Part shown: in pieces, positions 26,142 to 33,655 of the stretch
Position numbering within the stretch: the stretch's first letter is position 1
How the letters are laid out: each line of letters starts with the position of its first letter
Origin: Muriicola soli
GTDB lineage: Bacteria; Bacteroidota; Bacteroidia; Flavobacteriales; Flavobacteriaceae
Direction: 5' to 3'
NCBI RefSeq assembly: GCF_004139715.1
Contig: NZ_CP035544.1
Location: 2,421,501 to 2,485,500, forward strand
DNA length: 64,000 bases
The notes under the pieces: generated by a model
What the model was told of the DNA's origin: nothing
Databases searched by the model: none
Seen by the model: the letters and a program-made list of their open reading frames with translations, nothing else
Position numbers and translations under genes: made by a program

Positions 26142-27488
26142 ATGGAAACTGTAGTAATCATCGGGAATGGAATTGCAGGCGTCACCGCAGCAAGGCACAT
26201 CAGAAAGCTTTCAGACAAACGAATCATTATCATCTCTGCAGAAAGTGAATTCTTCTTTTCCAGAACGGCCTTGATGTATGTCTACATGGGACATATGAAG
26301 TTTGAGCATACCCAGCCCTATGAAAATTGGTTCTGGGAGAAAAACCGCATAGAATTGGTTCAGGGATATGTGAATGAGGTAGACCATGCTAACAAACAGT
26401 TGATTCTAGACGACAGAGGTCCTATTCGCTACGATAAACTGATCATTGCCACAGGCTCCAGACCCAATAGATTTGGATGGCCGGGCCAGGATTTGAAGGG
26501 CGTCCAGGGGTTGTATTCCAAGCAGGAACTGGAACAGCTCGAAATTGATGCCCCTGATAAAGAAAGTTGTCCTCGGGCAGTGATCGTTGGTGGTGGGCTC
26601 ATAGGCATTGAGCTGGCTGAGATGCTCAGAAGCAGGGATATACCCGTGACTTTCCTGGTTCGAGAAAGTAGCTTCTGGAACGGCGTTTTACCGGAAGGAG
26701 AATCCCAAATGATCAATGAACATATCAGGGACCACCATATTGACCTGCGTCTGAGTACCAACCTGGTTGAAATACTCTCAGATGAGGAAGGCAGGGCAAA
26801 GGCCGTAGTTACTGACAAGGGGGACACCATTTCCTGTAATCTCGTTGGACTTACGGCAGGAGTTACCCCTAATATTGCATTTTTAAAGAACTCCGGAATT
26901 GAGCTGGGAAAAGGAGTAAAAGTAAACCGATATCTCGAAACAAATATTGAAGATATATACGCCATCGGAGATTGTGCTGAACAAAATGAGGCCATAGGTA
27001 ATAGGCGCCCGGTAGAGGCTGTATGGTATACCGGCAGGATGATGGGCGAGACTGTGGCACACACCATATGCGGACAACGAAGGAAATACAATCCCGGGCA
27101 TTGGTTCAATTCGGCTAAATTCCTCGACATTGAATATCAGACCTATGGTTGGGTGTTTAGTGACCGTAATCGCAAAGCAAACGAAAAGCATTTTCATTGG
27201 AGACACCAGAAGGAATTGGTATGCATCACAATTGCCTACCACTCTTCCAACAGAAAATTCCTGGGTATCAACACTTTTGGGATCCGGATGAGGCATGAAA
27301 TCTTTGATCGTTGGCTTACCGAAAATCGCTCAGTCGATTATGTAATGGAATACCTTAAGGATGCCAACTTTGATCCGGAATTTTACGATCAATACGAAGG
27401 AGAAATTGTAAACAGCTATAACAAGGAGATGGGAACGAGTATCAAACCCAAAAAGAAAAGCTGGAAACGTATTTTTAAATCTGCCTAA
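26142..27488 (+). CDS. NAD(P)/FAD-dependent pyridine nucleotide-disulfide-type oxidoreductase
   Basis: 448 residues from the ATG at 26142. VVIIGNGIAGVTAARHI (about 4-20) is the FAD Rossmann motif, YDKLIIATGSRPN the second FAD contact, RAVIVGGGLIGIELAEML the NAD(P) site, and IYAIGDCAEQNEA the C-terminal FAD motif. The extra C-terminal region (about 330-448) is unusual and ends in basic residues. It is 12 bases before the iron-sulfur membrane protein gene, so the two probably form an electron-transfer unit. Confidence 0.88.
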   Translation: METVVIIGNGIAGVTAARHIRKLSDKRIIIISAESEFFFSRTALMYVYMGHMKFEHTQPYENWFWEKNRIELVQGYVNEVDHANKQLILDDRGPIRYDKLIIATGSRPNRFGWPGQDLKGVQGLYSKQELEQLEIDAPDKESCPRAVIVGGGLIGIELAEMLRSRDIPVTFLVRESSFWNGVLPEGESQMINEHIRDHHIDLRLSTNLVEILSDEEGRAKAVVTDKGDTISCNLVGLTAGVTPNIAFLKNSGIELGKGVKVNRYLETNIEDIYAIGDCAEQNEAIGNRRPVEAVWYTGRMMGETVAHTICGQRRKYNPGHWFNSAKFLDIEYQTYGWVFSDRNRKANEKHFHWRHQKELVCITIAYHSSNRKFLGINTFGIRMRHEIFDRWLTENRSVDYVMEYLKDANFDPEFYDQYEGEIVNSYNKEMGTSIKPKKKSWKRIFKSA

Positions 27489-27500
27489 AGAAGAATCAGG

Positions 27501-29081
27501 ATGAAAACTATAAAGCGAATTGGCCTGATTGTATTCCTTATCGGATTAGGCATTTTTACTTCACTCCCTTTTATTGGGACTTATTCTCTTACTTCTTCAG
27601 ATTTTACCAAATGGGTTGAAGAGAAAGGAATAAAAAGTGAATTATTCATAAAAGACATAGAGCAGGAGGTTGTGGGAAAAGATTTCTCAGGAATGCACAA
27701 TCTCACACCAATTATCGCAACGGCTCTCGATGAAGCCAATTCCACACATCGGAAAAACAAGGAGTACAAAAAGGTGATTTACACCAAGGCTCATGATATT
27801 TCGGCAGATTTGGGAAAACAGGCCGGTTCCGGATTCATCCCGGAAAACAAGGGCTTAATGTGGTTTATGACTTTCGGATTAGGCATTATTGGCGCTCTAA
27901 TGTATATCCTTCCGAACGTGGTTCTACTTGGTAAAAAAGGGATCAAAAACGACGGGATATATCACGCAAATTCAACCAATCGCGGATGGATAGCCTGGCT
28001 GGTTTTCTTTTATCTGATCGCTTTTTATCTATTACTTTATTTCAGGCCTCAGTTTGCTGTTAACTGGACCTATTTGGTAGATCCAACTAGTGAGGCCCTG
28101 AGCGGCAACCCGGCCGGGCACTGGTTTGTTTATGGGTTTATGTATTGCACCGTAATGACAGTTATGGGCGTCAGGATGTATATCAAGTACCGTCATAACC
28201 GTTATCAGATGATCAGAACTACTTCTGTACTGTTTTTTCAGATCGTTTTCGCCTTCCTGATTCCCGAGATCATGGTTCGCCTTCAGATGCCGTACTACGA
28301 TTTTAAAAATGCCTTCCCTCTGGATTACGATTTCTTTTTCCAATGGAATTTACGCTCCCTGATAAATAGTGGAGGAATAGGGATATTTATCCTGGTATGG
28401 GGAACGCTGCTCACCCTGGTCATTGTACCCGTAATGGTCTATTTTTTTGGAAAGCGATGGTACTGTTCCTGGGTATGTGGTTGTGGCGGACTTGCCGAAA
28501 CCCTGGGGGATCCTTACAGGCAGCATTCCAGTAAGACCTTGCTGTCCTGGAGAGTAGAGCGTTGGCTGATCCACGGCGTTCTTGTCTTTGCAGTGGGCAT
28601 GACCCTGATGACACTTTACAGTTTTTTCTCTGAAACAGGAACGGTATTAGGAATAAAGACCTCAAGTGTTCAAAACACCTACAGCCTGCTGATAGGCTCT
28701 ATTTTTGCAGGGGTAATCGGCACCGGTTTTTATCCCATTTTTGGCAATCGTGTTTGGTGCCGATTTGGTTGTCCCCTGGCCGCCTACCTGGGCTTTGTAC
28801 AACGCTTTAAATCCAGATTCAGGATCACCACCAATGGCGGTCAGTGCATTTCATGTGGCAATTGCTCTACCTATTGTGAACAGGGTATAGACGTAAGGGC
28901 TTATGCCCAGAAGGGAGAAAACATCATACGTTCCAGTTGTGTGGGTTGCGGTATTTGTTCAGCAGTTTGCCCCAGAGGGGTACTAAAGCTGGAAAACGGT
29001 CCCGAAAAAGGACGGATTAATCCTACTCAGGTATTGCTGGGAAATGATGTAGATTTAATGGAGCTGGTAAATGATAAGTAA
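27501..29081 (+). CDS. NapH/NosR-like polyferredoxin membrane protein
   Basis: 526 residues. The N-terminal helix (about 8-28) precedes a soluble loop, then four to five further helices lie between about 120 and 420. Cysteine motifs are RWYCSWVCGCGGLAE and VWCRFGCPLAAY, as in NapH/NosR-type membrane Fe-S proteins. A C-terminal pair of 4Fe-4S clusters follows: CISCGNCSTYCEQG and CVGCGICSAVCPRG. It would pass electrons across or along the inner membrane, probably from the preceding flavoprotein. The final acceptor is unknown. Confidence 0.9.
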   Translation: MKTIKRIGLIVFLIGLGIFTSLPFIGTYSLTSSDFTKWVEEKGIKSELFIKDIEQEVVGKDFSGMHNLTPIIATALDEANSTHRKNKEYKKVIYTKAHDISADLGKQAGSGFIPENKGLMWFMTFGLGIIGALMYILPNVVLLGKKGIKNDGIYHANSTNRGWIAWLVFFYLIAFYLLLYFRPQFAVNWTYLVDPTSEALSGNPAGHWFVYGFMYCTVMTVMGVRMYIKYRHNRYQMIRTTSVLFFQIVFAFLIPEIMVRLQMPYYDFKNAFPLDYDFFFQWNLRSLINSGGIGIFILVWGTLLTLVIVPVMVYFFGKRWYCSWVCGCGGLAETLGDPYRQHSSKTLLSWRVERWLIHGVLVFAVGMTLMTLYSFFSETGTVLGIKTSSVQNTYSLLIGSIFAGVIGTGFYPIFGNRVWCRFGCPLAAYLGFVQRFKSRFRITTNGGQCISCGNCSTYCEQGIDVRAYAQKGENIIRSSCVGCGICSAVCPRGVLKLENGPEKGRINPTQVLLGNDVDLMELVNDK

Positions 29082-29146
29082 ATGCATTCTGCTATTTTCG
29101 CGCACGATAAATCGTTTGTCCTTAACCCGATGTGGCGCATAAAAAA

Positions 29147-29836
29147 ATGAAGGAAATCGTCGTTATTATTCCCGCCTACAATGAAGGCCAATCTATTGCC
29201 GCCGTCATTTCCGAGATTCCTGAATTGGTTTCCGAGATCATCGTAGTGAACAATAATTCTACAGATAATACAGCCGTTGCAGCAGAGGCTGCCGGGGCTA
29301 CGGTGCTCTTCGAAGAGAATATGGGGTATGGCTTTGCCTGTCTCAAAGGAATTAAATATCTAAAGAAACGATCCAAACCCCCTGCCATTGTCGTATTTAT
29401 GGACGGAGATTATTCGGACTATCCCGAAGACCTCCACAAAGTAGTAAAGCCTATACTGGATGGAGATGTCGATTTTGTGATCGGTGCGCGGACAAAGGCT
29501 TTACGGGAAAAAGGATCTATGACCCCACAGCAAAGCTTTGGAAATGGATTGGCAACGTTCCTGATGAGAATGATTTACAGGTCAGACTTTACTGATCTCG
29601 GGCCGTTCAGAGCTATACGTTATGAACAGTTGATGGCCCTGGAAATGGAAGATAAGACCTATGGCTGGACGGTTGAAATGCAGTTAAAAGTATTAAAAAA
29701 AGGCATAGCATATACCGAAGTACCAGTGCGTTACAAAAAAAGAATTGGTATCTCAAAGGTATCCGGTACAGTAAAAGGTACTATATTTGCCGGCATAAAA
29801 ATCCTGGGTTGGATATTTAAATACAGTTTAAAATAA
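29147..29836 (+). CDS. Family 2 glycosyltransferase, DPM1-like
   Basis: 229 residues. The start at 29147 is preferred over a GTG five codons upstream. EIVVIIPAYNEGQSIAAVI opens the GT-A fold, NNNSTDNTAVAAE binds the nucleotide, and FMDGDYSDYPEDL contains the acid DxD-like element. FVIGARTKALREKGSM and LGPFRAIRYEQL are typical of polyprenyl-phosphate or lipid sugar transferases. There is no membrane domain. The next gene begins two bases later, and the two probably act together on a lipid-linked glycan. Confidence 0.88.
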   Translation: MKEIVVIIPAYNEGQSIAAVISEIPELVSEIIVVNNNSTDNTAVAAEAAGATVLFEENMGYGFACLKGIKYLKKRSKPPAIVVFMDGDYSDYPEDLHKVVKPILDGDVDFVIGARTKALREKGSMTPQQSFGNGLATFLMRMIYRSDFTDLGPFRAIRYEQLMALEMEDKTYGWTVEMQLKVLKKGIAYTEVPVRYKKRIGISKVSGTVKGTIFAGIKILGWIFKYSLK

Positions 29837-29837
29837 A

Positions 29838-31322
29838 ATGGGACTAACAATTGCTTACATCATCATCGGAATTTACAGCCTGGCGCTGCTACTGATTTTT
29901 TTCTACAGTCTAGCGCAGCTGAATTTGTTGCTGAACTATCTCGGGTATAAAAAAACGCAAAAGCTGGCTCCAAAATTCAACTTATTAGACCCTAAGGAAA
30001 TTCCTTCGGTAACTATTCAACTACCTATTTATAACGAGGAGTACGTCGTTGAGAGATTGTTGGATAACATTTCTAAAATTGCCTACCCCAAAAGCAAACT
30101 TGAAATTCAGGTACTTGATGATTCGACTGACGATTCCGTACATCAGACGGCTGAAAGGATCGCAGAATTGCAGGAAAAAGGTCTGGATATAAAGCATATA
30201 AGAAGAGAGAACAGGCAAGGATATAAAGCCGGAGCCCTAAAAGAAGGACTCAAAATCGCCAAAGGGGATTTCATCGCTATTTTCGATGCTGATTTTCTTC
30301 CTGATCCTGACTGGCTTAAAAAGACCGTCGTGTATTTTAAAGATGAAGAAATAGGTGTTGTACAGACCCGCTGGGGTCATATCAACCGAGACTATTCCAT
30401 CCTTACAAGGATACAGGCCTTTGCCCTTGACGCTCACTTTACCCTGGAACAGGTAGGGCGTAATGCTAAGGGGCATTTTATCAATTTTAATGGTACAGCA
30501 GGTATCTGGAGAAAAGAGTGTATCCTTGACGCCGGAAACTGGGAAGGCGATACCTTAACGGAGGATCTCGATCTTAGTTACAGGGCACAGCTGAAGAATT
30601 GGAAATTTAAGTACCTGGAAGACGTGGAAACTCCCGCCGAACTTCCTGTAGTCATTAGCGCAGCGCGCTCTCAGCAGTTTCGCTGGAACAAAGGAGGAGC
30701 TGAGAATTTCAGGAAAACCGTCCTCAATGTAATCTCGGCAAAAAACATCCCTTTTAAAACGAAGTTTCACGGGGTAATGCATCTGCTCAATAGTTCCATG
30801 TTCCTGTTTGTTTTTTTGGTCGCTATCTTGAGTATCCCCATGCTTTATATAAAAAATACCTACGGGCATTTAGACTGGATTTTTGAGGCCACCAGCTTCT
30901 TTATCGTATCCACCATTATCCTTTTTATCTGTTATTGGTTCACCTACAAGAGCATACAGGGAAGCAGCCTCGATCACTTTATTGACTACATCAAATTGTT
31001 CTTTACATTTTTCTCAGTAGCCCTCGGCTTCTCCCTGCACAATACTGTAGCTGTGCTCGAAGGTCATATGGGCAAGCGCAGTGAGTTTGTGAGAACGCCG
31101 AAATTCAACATCAACAACCTTACGGATAGCTGGAAAGGCAATAAATATCTCGCTACAAAGCTTTCTCCGAATATGATTCTGGAGTTTGCTCTGATGGTGT
31201 ACTTTTTATTTGGAATGTACAGCGCTATCCCCTTAAATGATTTTGGATTATTTCCGTTCCATTTTATGCTTTTCCTCGGCTTTGGCTTTGTATTCTTTAA
31301 GTCATTAACCTCCAAGGTATAG
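29838..31322 (+). CDS. Membrane family 2 glycosyltransferase (cellulose synthase-like fold)
   Basis: 494 residues. An N-terminal helix (about 4-28) is followed by a cytosolic GT2 domain: VTIQLPIYNEEYVVERLL, LDDSTDDSVHQTA, FDADFLPDPDWL (DxD), TLTEDLDLSYRAQ (TED) and QQFRWNKGGAENF (QxxRW). Four C-terminal helices span about 320-490. All processive/lipid beta-glycosyltransferase motifs are intact. It resembles bacterial glucosylceramide- or mannosyl-type lipid transferases more than true cellulose synthase. A strong terminator at 31366 ends the transcript. Confidence 0.9.
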   Translation: MGLTIAYIIIGIYSLALLLIFFYSLAQLNLLLNYLGYKKTQKLAPKFNLLDPKEIPSVTIQLPIYNEEYVVERLLDNISKIAYPKSKLEIQVLDDSTDDSVHQTAERIAELQEKGLDIKHIRRENRQGYKAGALKEGLKIAKGDFIAIFDADFLPDPDWLKKTVVYFKDEEIGVVQTRWGHINRDYSILTRIQAFALDAHFTLEQVGRNAKGHFINFNGTAGIWRKECILDAGNWEGDTLTEDLDLSYRAQLKNWKFKYLEDVETPAELPVVISAARSQQFRWNKGGAENFRKTVLNVISAKNIPFKTKFHGVMHLLNSSMFLFVFLVAILSIPMLYIKNTYGHLDWIFEATSFFIVSTIILFICYWFTYKSIQGSSLDHFIDYIKLFFTFFSVALGFSLHNTVAVLEGHMGKRSEFVRTPKFNINNLTDSWKGNKYLATKLSPNMILEFALMVYFLFGMYSAIPLNDFGLFPFHFMLFLGFGFVFFKSLTSKV

Positions 31323-31365
31323 CAGAACTAAAATTTTAAAATTAGCCACCAATTAATTATTATTG

Positions 31366-31403
31366 AGGAGCCTTCACAGCTTGATGAAGGCTCCTTATTT
31401 TTT
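31366..31403 (+). terminator. Strong intrinsic terminator
   Basis: A perfect 11-bp stem: AGGAGCCTTCA (31366-31376) with TGAAGGCTCCT (31385-31395), an 8-base loop, and a T-rich tail from 31396. It lies 44 bases after the membrane glycosyltransferase stop. Confidence 0.9.
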
Positions 31404-31459
31404 TGTCGAACTCCCCTTTTTTTTTCGGTTATTTGTAAAAACCATTAGCCTTTCCTCCC

Positions 31460-32824
31460 ATGCCCAACGCGGTTTTGACGTATTGGAAACTCCATAAAGT
31501 TCCCATTCTTATTTCTTTACTGTGCGGCCTGTTTTACTATACTTTTGCCTACCATCTTGAGCGTTCAGACTTTACCCGACTTTTGGGGTTGTATCTGGCG
31601 TTATTTTTCCTCTGTTACAAGCTTATACAATTCGAAAAGTGGAATTACAAATTCCTACTTTTTCTGGGTATCGCATTTCGATTAATTTTTCTTGTTACCT
31701 CGCCTAATCTATCCCAGGATTTTTACAGGTTTATTTGGGATGGACAACTCATCAATATGGGCGTAAATCCGTATTTATACCTTCCTGTTGATCTATTGGA
31801 GAGTGCGGAAATTGTCATCCCTCAAGCAAAGTATTTGATAGAGGGAATGGAATCGCTGAGTGCCTCCAATTTTAGTAATTATCCCCCGCTTAGTCAGATG
31901 CTGTTCGGACTATGCGCTTGGCTTGGAGGAGGAGAAATACTAGGAAGTTTAATTGCGATAAGAGTAGTCTTACTCCTAGCCGATCTGGGAATTTTTTACT
32001 TCGGTCGGAAGCTATTAAAATTTGTCAACAAATCTCCCCACCTTATCTTTTGGTACTTCCTGAATCCCCTTGTAATTACCGAGTTAGGAGGTAATCTTCA
32101 CTTCGAAGGTGTGATGTTGTTCTTTCTGCTTTTCGCTTTGCATCTCATCGCTAATAATAAATGGCTTCTGGCTACGGTGCCCATGGCACTGTCCATTTCA
32201 GTAAAACTTATCCCTCTGATGTTCTTACCGCTATTTTTTAAATCCCTCGGTTTTAAAAAAGGATTGGTGTTCAATACCTTGGTTATGCTGCTTGTCATCG
32301 CCACAATTATTCCCTTTTACGATCCGGAATTTTCTCAAAATTACATGGCTACCCTTTCTCTGTGGTTCTCAAATTTTGAATTCAATGCAAGTATCTACAA
32401 TGTAGTTAAAAACCTCGGGGCTCGTATTGATCTGAAGCCCTGGGAGCTTATTAAGAGCTATGGAAGACTAATTCCGGTAATTGTAATCCTCTGGGTATGC
32501 TTGCTGAGTTACTTTCGAAAAAACAACTCAATGCGCATTCTGATTCAGTCTATGCTCTTTATTCTGGCTGTTTACTTTTTCCTATCTCCCACCGTTCATC
32601 CGTGGTACGTAATTTCTCTGTTAGTACTTTGCCTTTTTACGGATTACCGATTCCCTTTGGTCTGGTCAGCAACCATTGTTTTAAGTTATTCTGCATACAG
32701 AGGCGCTGAGGTAGAAGAGTCAATGGGATTTCTCATTATTGAATATTTATCGGTTTATGGGTTTTTCATCTACGAATTGTTTAAGCATAGGAGTTTTAAA
32801 TCGCTAATTCCCAAAAATGTATAG
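31460..32824 (+). CDS. GT-C type polytopic glycosyltransferase
   Basis: 454 residues with about ten to twelve hydrophobic helices. The first loop after helix 3 holds NLSQDFYRFIWDG, the acidic catalytic-loop pattern of GT-C enzymes that use polyprenyl-phosphate sugars. NPYLYLP and NYPPLSQ are further conserved loop elements, and STHP-like SPTVHPWY occurs near the C terminus. It resembles mannosyltransferases of the GT87/PIG-M range. It may use the product of the DPM1-like gene at 29147. It is transcribed separately, after the terminator. Confidence 0.85.
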   Translation: MPNAVLTYWKLHKVPILISLLCGLFYYTFAYHLERSDFTRLLGLYLALFFLCYKLIQFEKWNYKFLLFLGIAFRLIFLVTSPNLSQDFYRFIWDGQLINMGVNPYLYLPVDLLESAEIVIPQAKYLIEGMESLSASNFSNYPPLSQMLFGLCAWLGGGEILGSLIAIRVVLLLADLGIFYFGRKLLKFVNKSPHLIFWYFLNPLVITELGGNLHFEGVMLFFLLFALHLIANNKWLLATVPMALSISVKLIPLMFLPLFFKSLGFKKGLVFNTLVMLLVIATIIPFYDPEFSQNYMATLSLWFSNFEFNASIYNVVKNLGARIDLKPWELIKSYGRLIPVIVILWVCLLSYFRKNNSMRILIQSMLFILAVYFFLSPTVHPWYVISLLVLCLFTDYRFPLVWSATIVLSYSAYRGAEVEESMGFLIIEYLSVYGFFIYELFKHRSFKSLIPKNV

Positions 32825-32852
32825 GACAAAGGGGATAATTCAATATAATTTG

Positions 32853-32860
32853 TACATTTG
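32853..32860 (+). promoter_or_regulatory. Candidate -7 element of the arginine operon
   Basis: TACATTTG matches TAnnTTTG. No clean TTG occurs at the usual distance upstream, so the assignment rests on the -7 box and position. The leader ATG follows six bases later, implying a very short or absent 5' leader. Confidence 0.5.
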
Positions 32861-32866
32861 ACTCTC

Positions 32867-32950
32867 ATGAAAGCGAAATTTCACATTAGTACTGTAATCT
32901 CCACGCCTGTTCAGGCCCGGTATTTTGTGCCCGCACGTCGCCGCCCGTAA
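32867..32950 (+). CDS. Putative arginine leader peptide (attenuator ORF)
   Basis: 27 codons, reading MKAKFHISTVISTPVQ then ARYFVPARRRP and a TAA at 32948. Four of 27 codons are Arg (CGG, then CGT CGC CGC in a row), with the Arg triplet two codons before the stop. It is 86 bases upstream of the first gene of a complete arginine operon. CCC (32944-32946) can pair with GGG (32951-32953) across the stop codon, and GCCT/AGGC pair inside the ORF. I infer ribosome stalling at Arg codons as a sensor of arginyl-tRNA. I see no classical U-tract terminator downstream. Confidence 0.6.
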   Translation: MKAKFHISTVISTPVQARYFVPARRRP

Positions 32951-32965
32951 GGGTGTACTACTCTC

Positions 32966-33025
32966 ATGGAAATAGGTGAGTCCATTTCCGCATCGATCAT
33001 TAAGCCATTTACACTATTCGATTAA
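32966..33025 (+). CDS. Second small leader ORF before the arginine operon
   Basis: 19 codons, MEIGESISASIIKPFTLFD, in the same frame as the Arg-rich leader and preceded by the same nine bases (actctcatg) that precede and include the first ATG, exactly 99 bases apart. It stops 11 bases before the GNAT gene. A hairpin GGAAAT/ATTTCC (32968-32973 with 32984-32989) covers its first codons. It could be a translational relay or simply non-coding leader. Confidence 0.35.
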   Translation: MEIGESISASIIKPFTLFD

Positions 33026-33036
33026 TTTTATCAGCA

Positions 33037-33654
33037 ATGGATATCTTAATTGCTAACGAATCTCATATAAAATACGCTACTGTCATCAGCGAAACCATTT
33101 CGGAATCCGCTAAGGTGAGGGGTACGGGCATCGCCAAAAGAACGCCTGAATATATCATTAAGAGATTGGTCAACGGCAACGCGGTAATCGCCTTAGACAA
33201 GGACAAGTTTGCCGGCTTTTGCTACATTGAAGTATGGGGTCATCAAAAATTTGTTGCAAACTCCGGACTCATCGTACATCCCGATTATCGCAATCAGGGA
33301 CTGGCAAAAAAAATCAAAAAAGCCATCTTTGAATTATCGCGGAAAAAATTTCCCGAGGCAAAGATTTTTGGAATTACAACCGGACTTGCGGTCATGAAGA
33401 TGAACTATGAACTGGGATATAAACCGGTAACCTTTTCGGAACTCACAGACGATCCGGATTTTTGGAAAGGATGCCAGACGTGTAAGAATTTTGATATCCT
33501 TACCCGAACAGAACAAAAAATGTGCCTCTGTACCGGGATGCTTTTTGATCCCTCCAAAACAAATAAATACGAAAGCAGGAAGGTGAACAATAAAACCTTC
33601 CAGCGACTTAAGAGTATTAAAGAGCAGCTATTACTTAAAAAGAAAAAAGGCTAA
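33037..33654 (+). CDS. GNAT N-acyltransferase, first gene of the arginine operon
   Basis: 205 residues. GNAT core: ISESAKVRGTGI, VIALDKDKFAGFCYIE, LIVHPDYRNQGLAKKIKKA (acyl-CoA loop RNQGLA, about 85-90) and AVMKMNYELGYKPV. The C terminus carries four cysteines as CQTC (146-149) and CLC (163-165), a possible zinc site unusual for GNATs. It is one base upstream of argG. It probably supplies the N-acyl-glutamate (acetyl or succinyl) that starts the pathway, replacing a classical ArgA or ArgJ; this is inferred from position. Confidence 0.85.
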   Translation: MDILIANESHIKYATVISETISESAKVRGTGIAKRTPEYIIKRLVNGNAVIALDKDKFAGFCYIEVWGHQKFVANSGLIVHPDYRNQGLAKKIKKAIFELSRKKFPEAKIFGITTGLAVMKMNYELGYKPVTFSELTDDPDFWKGCQTCKNFDILTRTEQKMCLCTGMLFDPSKTNKYESRKVNNKTFQRLKSIKEQLLLKKKKG

Positions 33655-33655
33655 G

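Noticed and set aside
26429-27130. 233-codon open frame on the minus strand
   Set aside because: Entirely antisense to the well-supported flavoprotein gene; composition is low-complexity and Ser/Pro-rich with no motif.
32825-33036. Classical metabolite riboswitch upstream of the arginine operon
   Set aside because: No known riboswitch core was recognised; the Arg-rich ORF is a simpler explanation.
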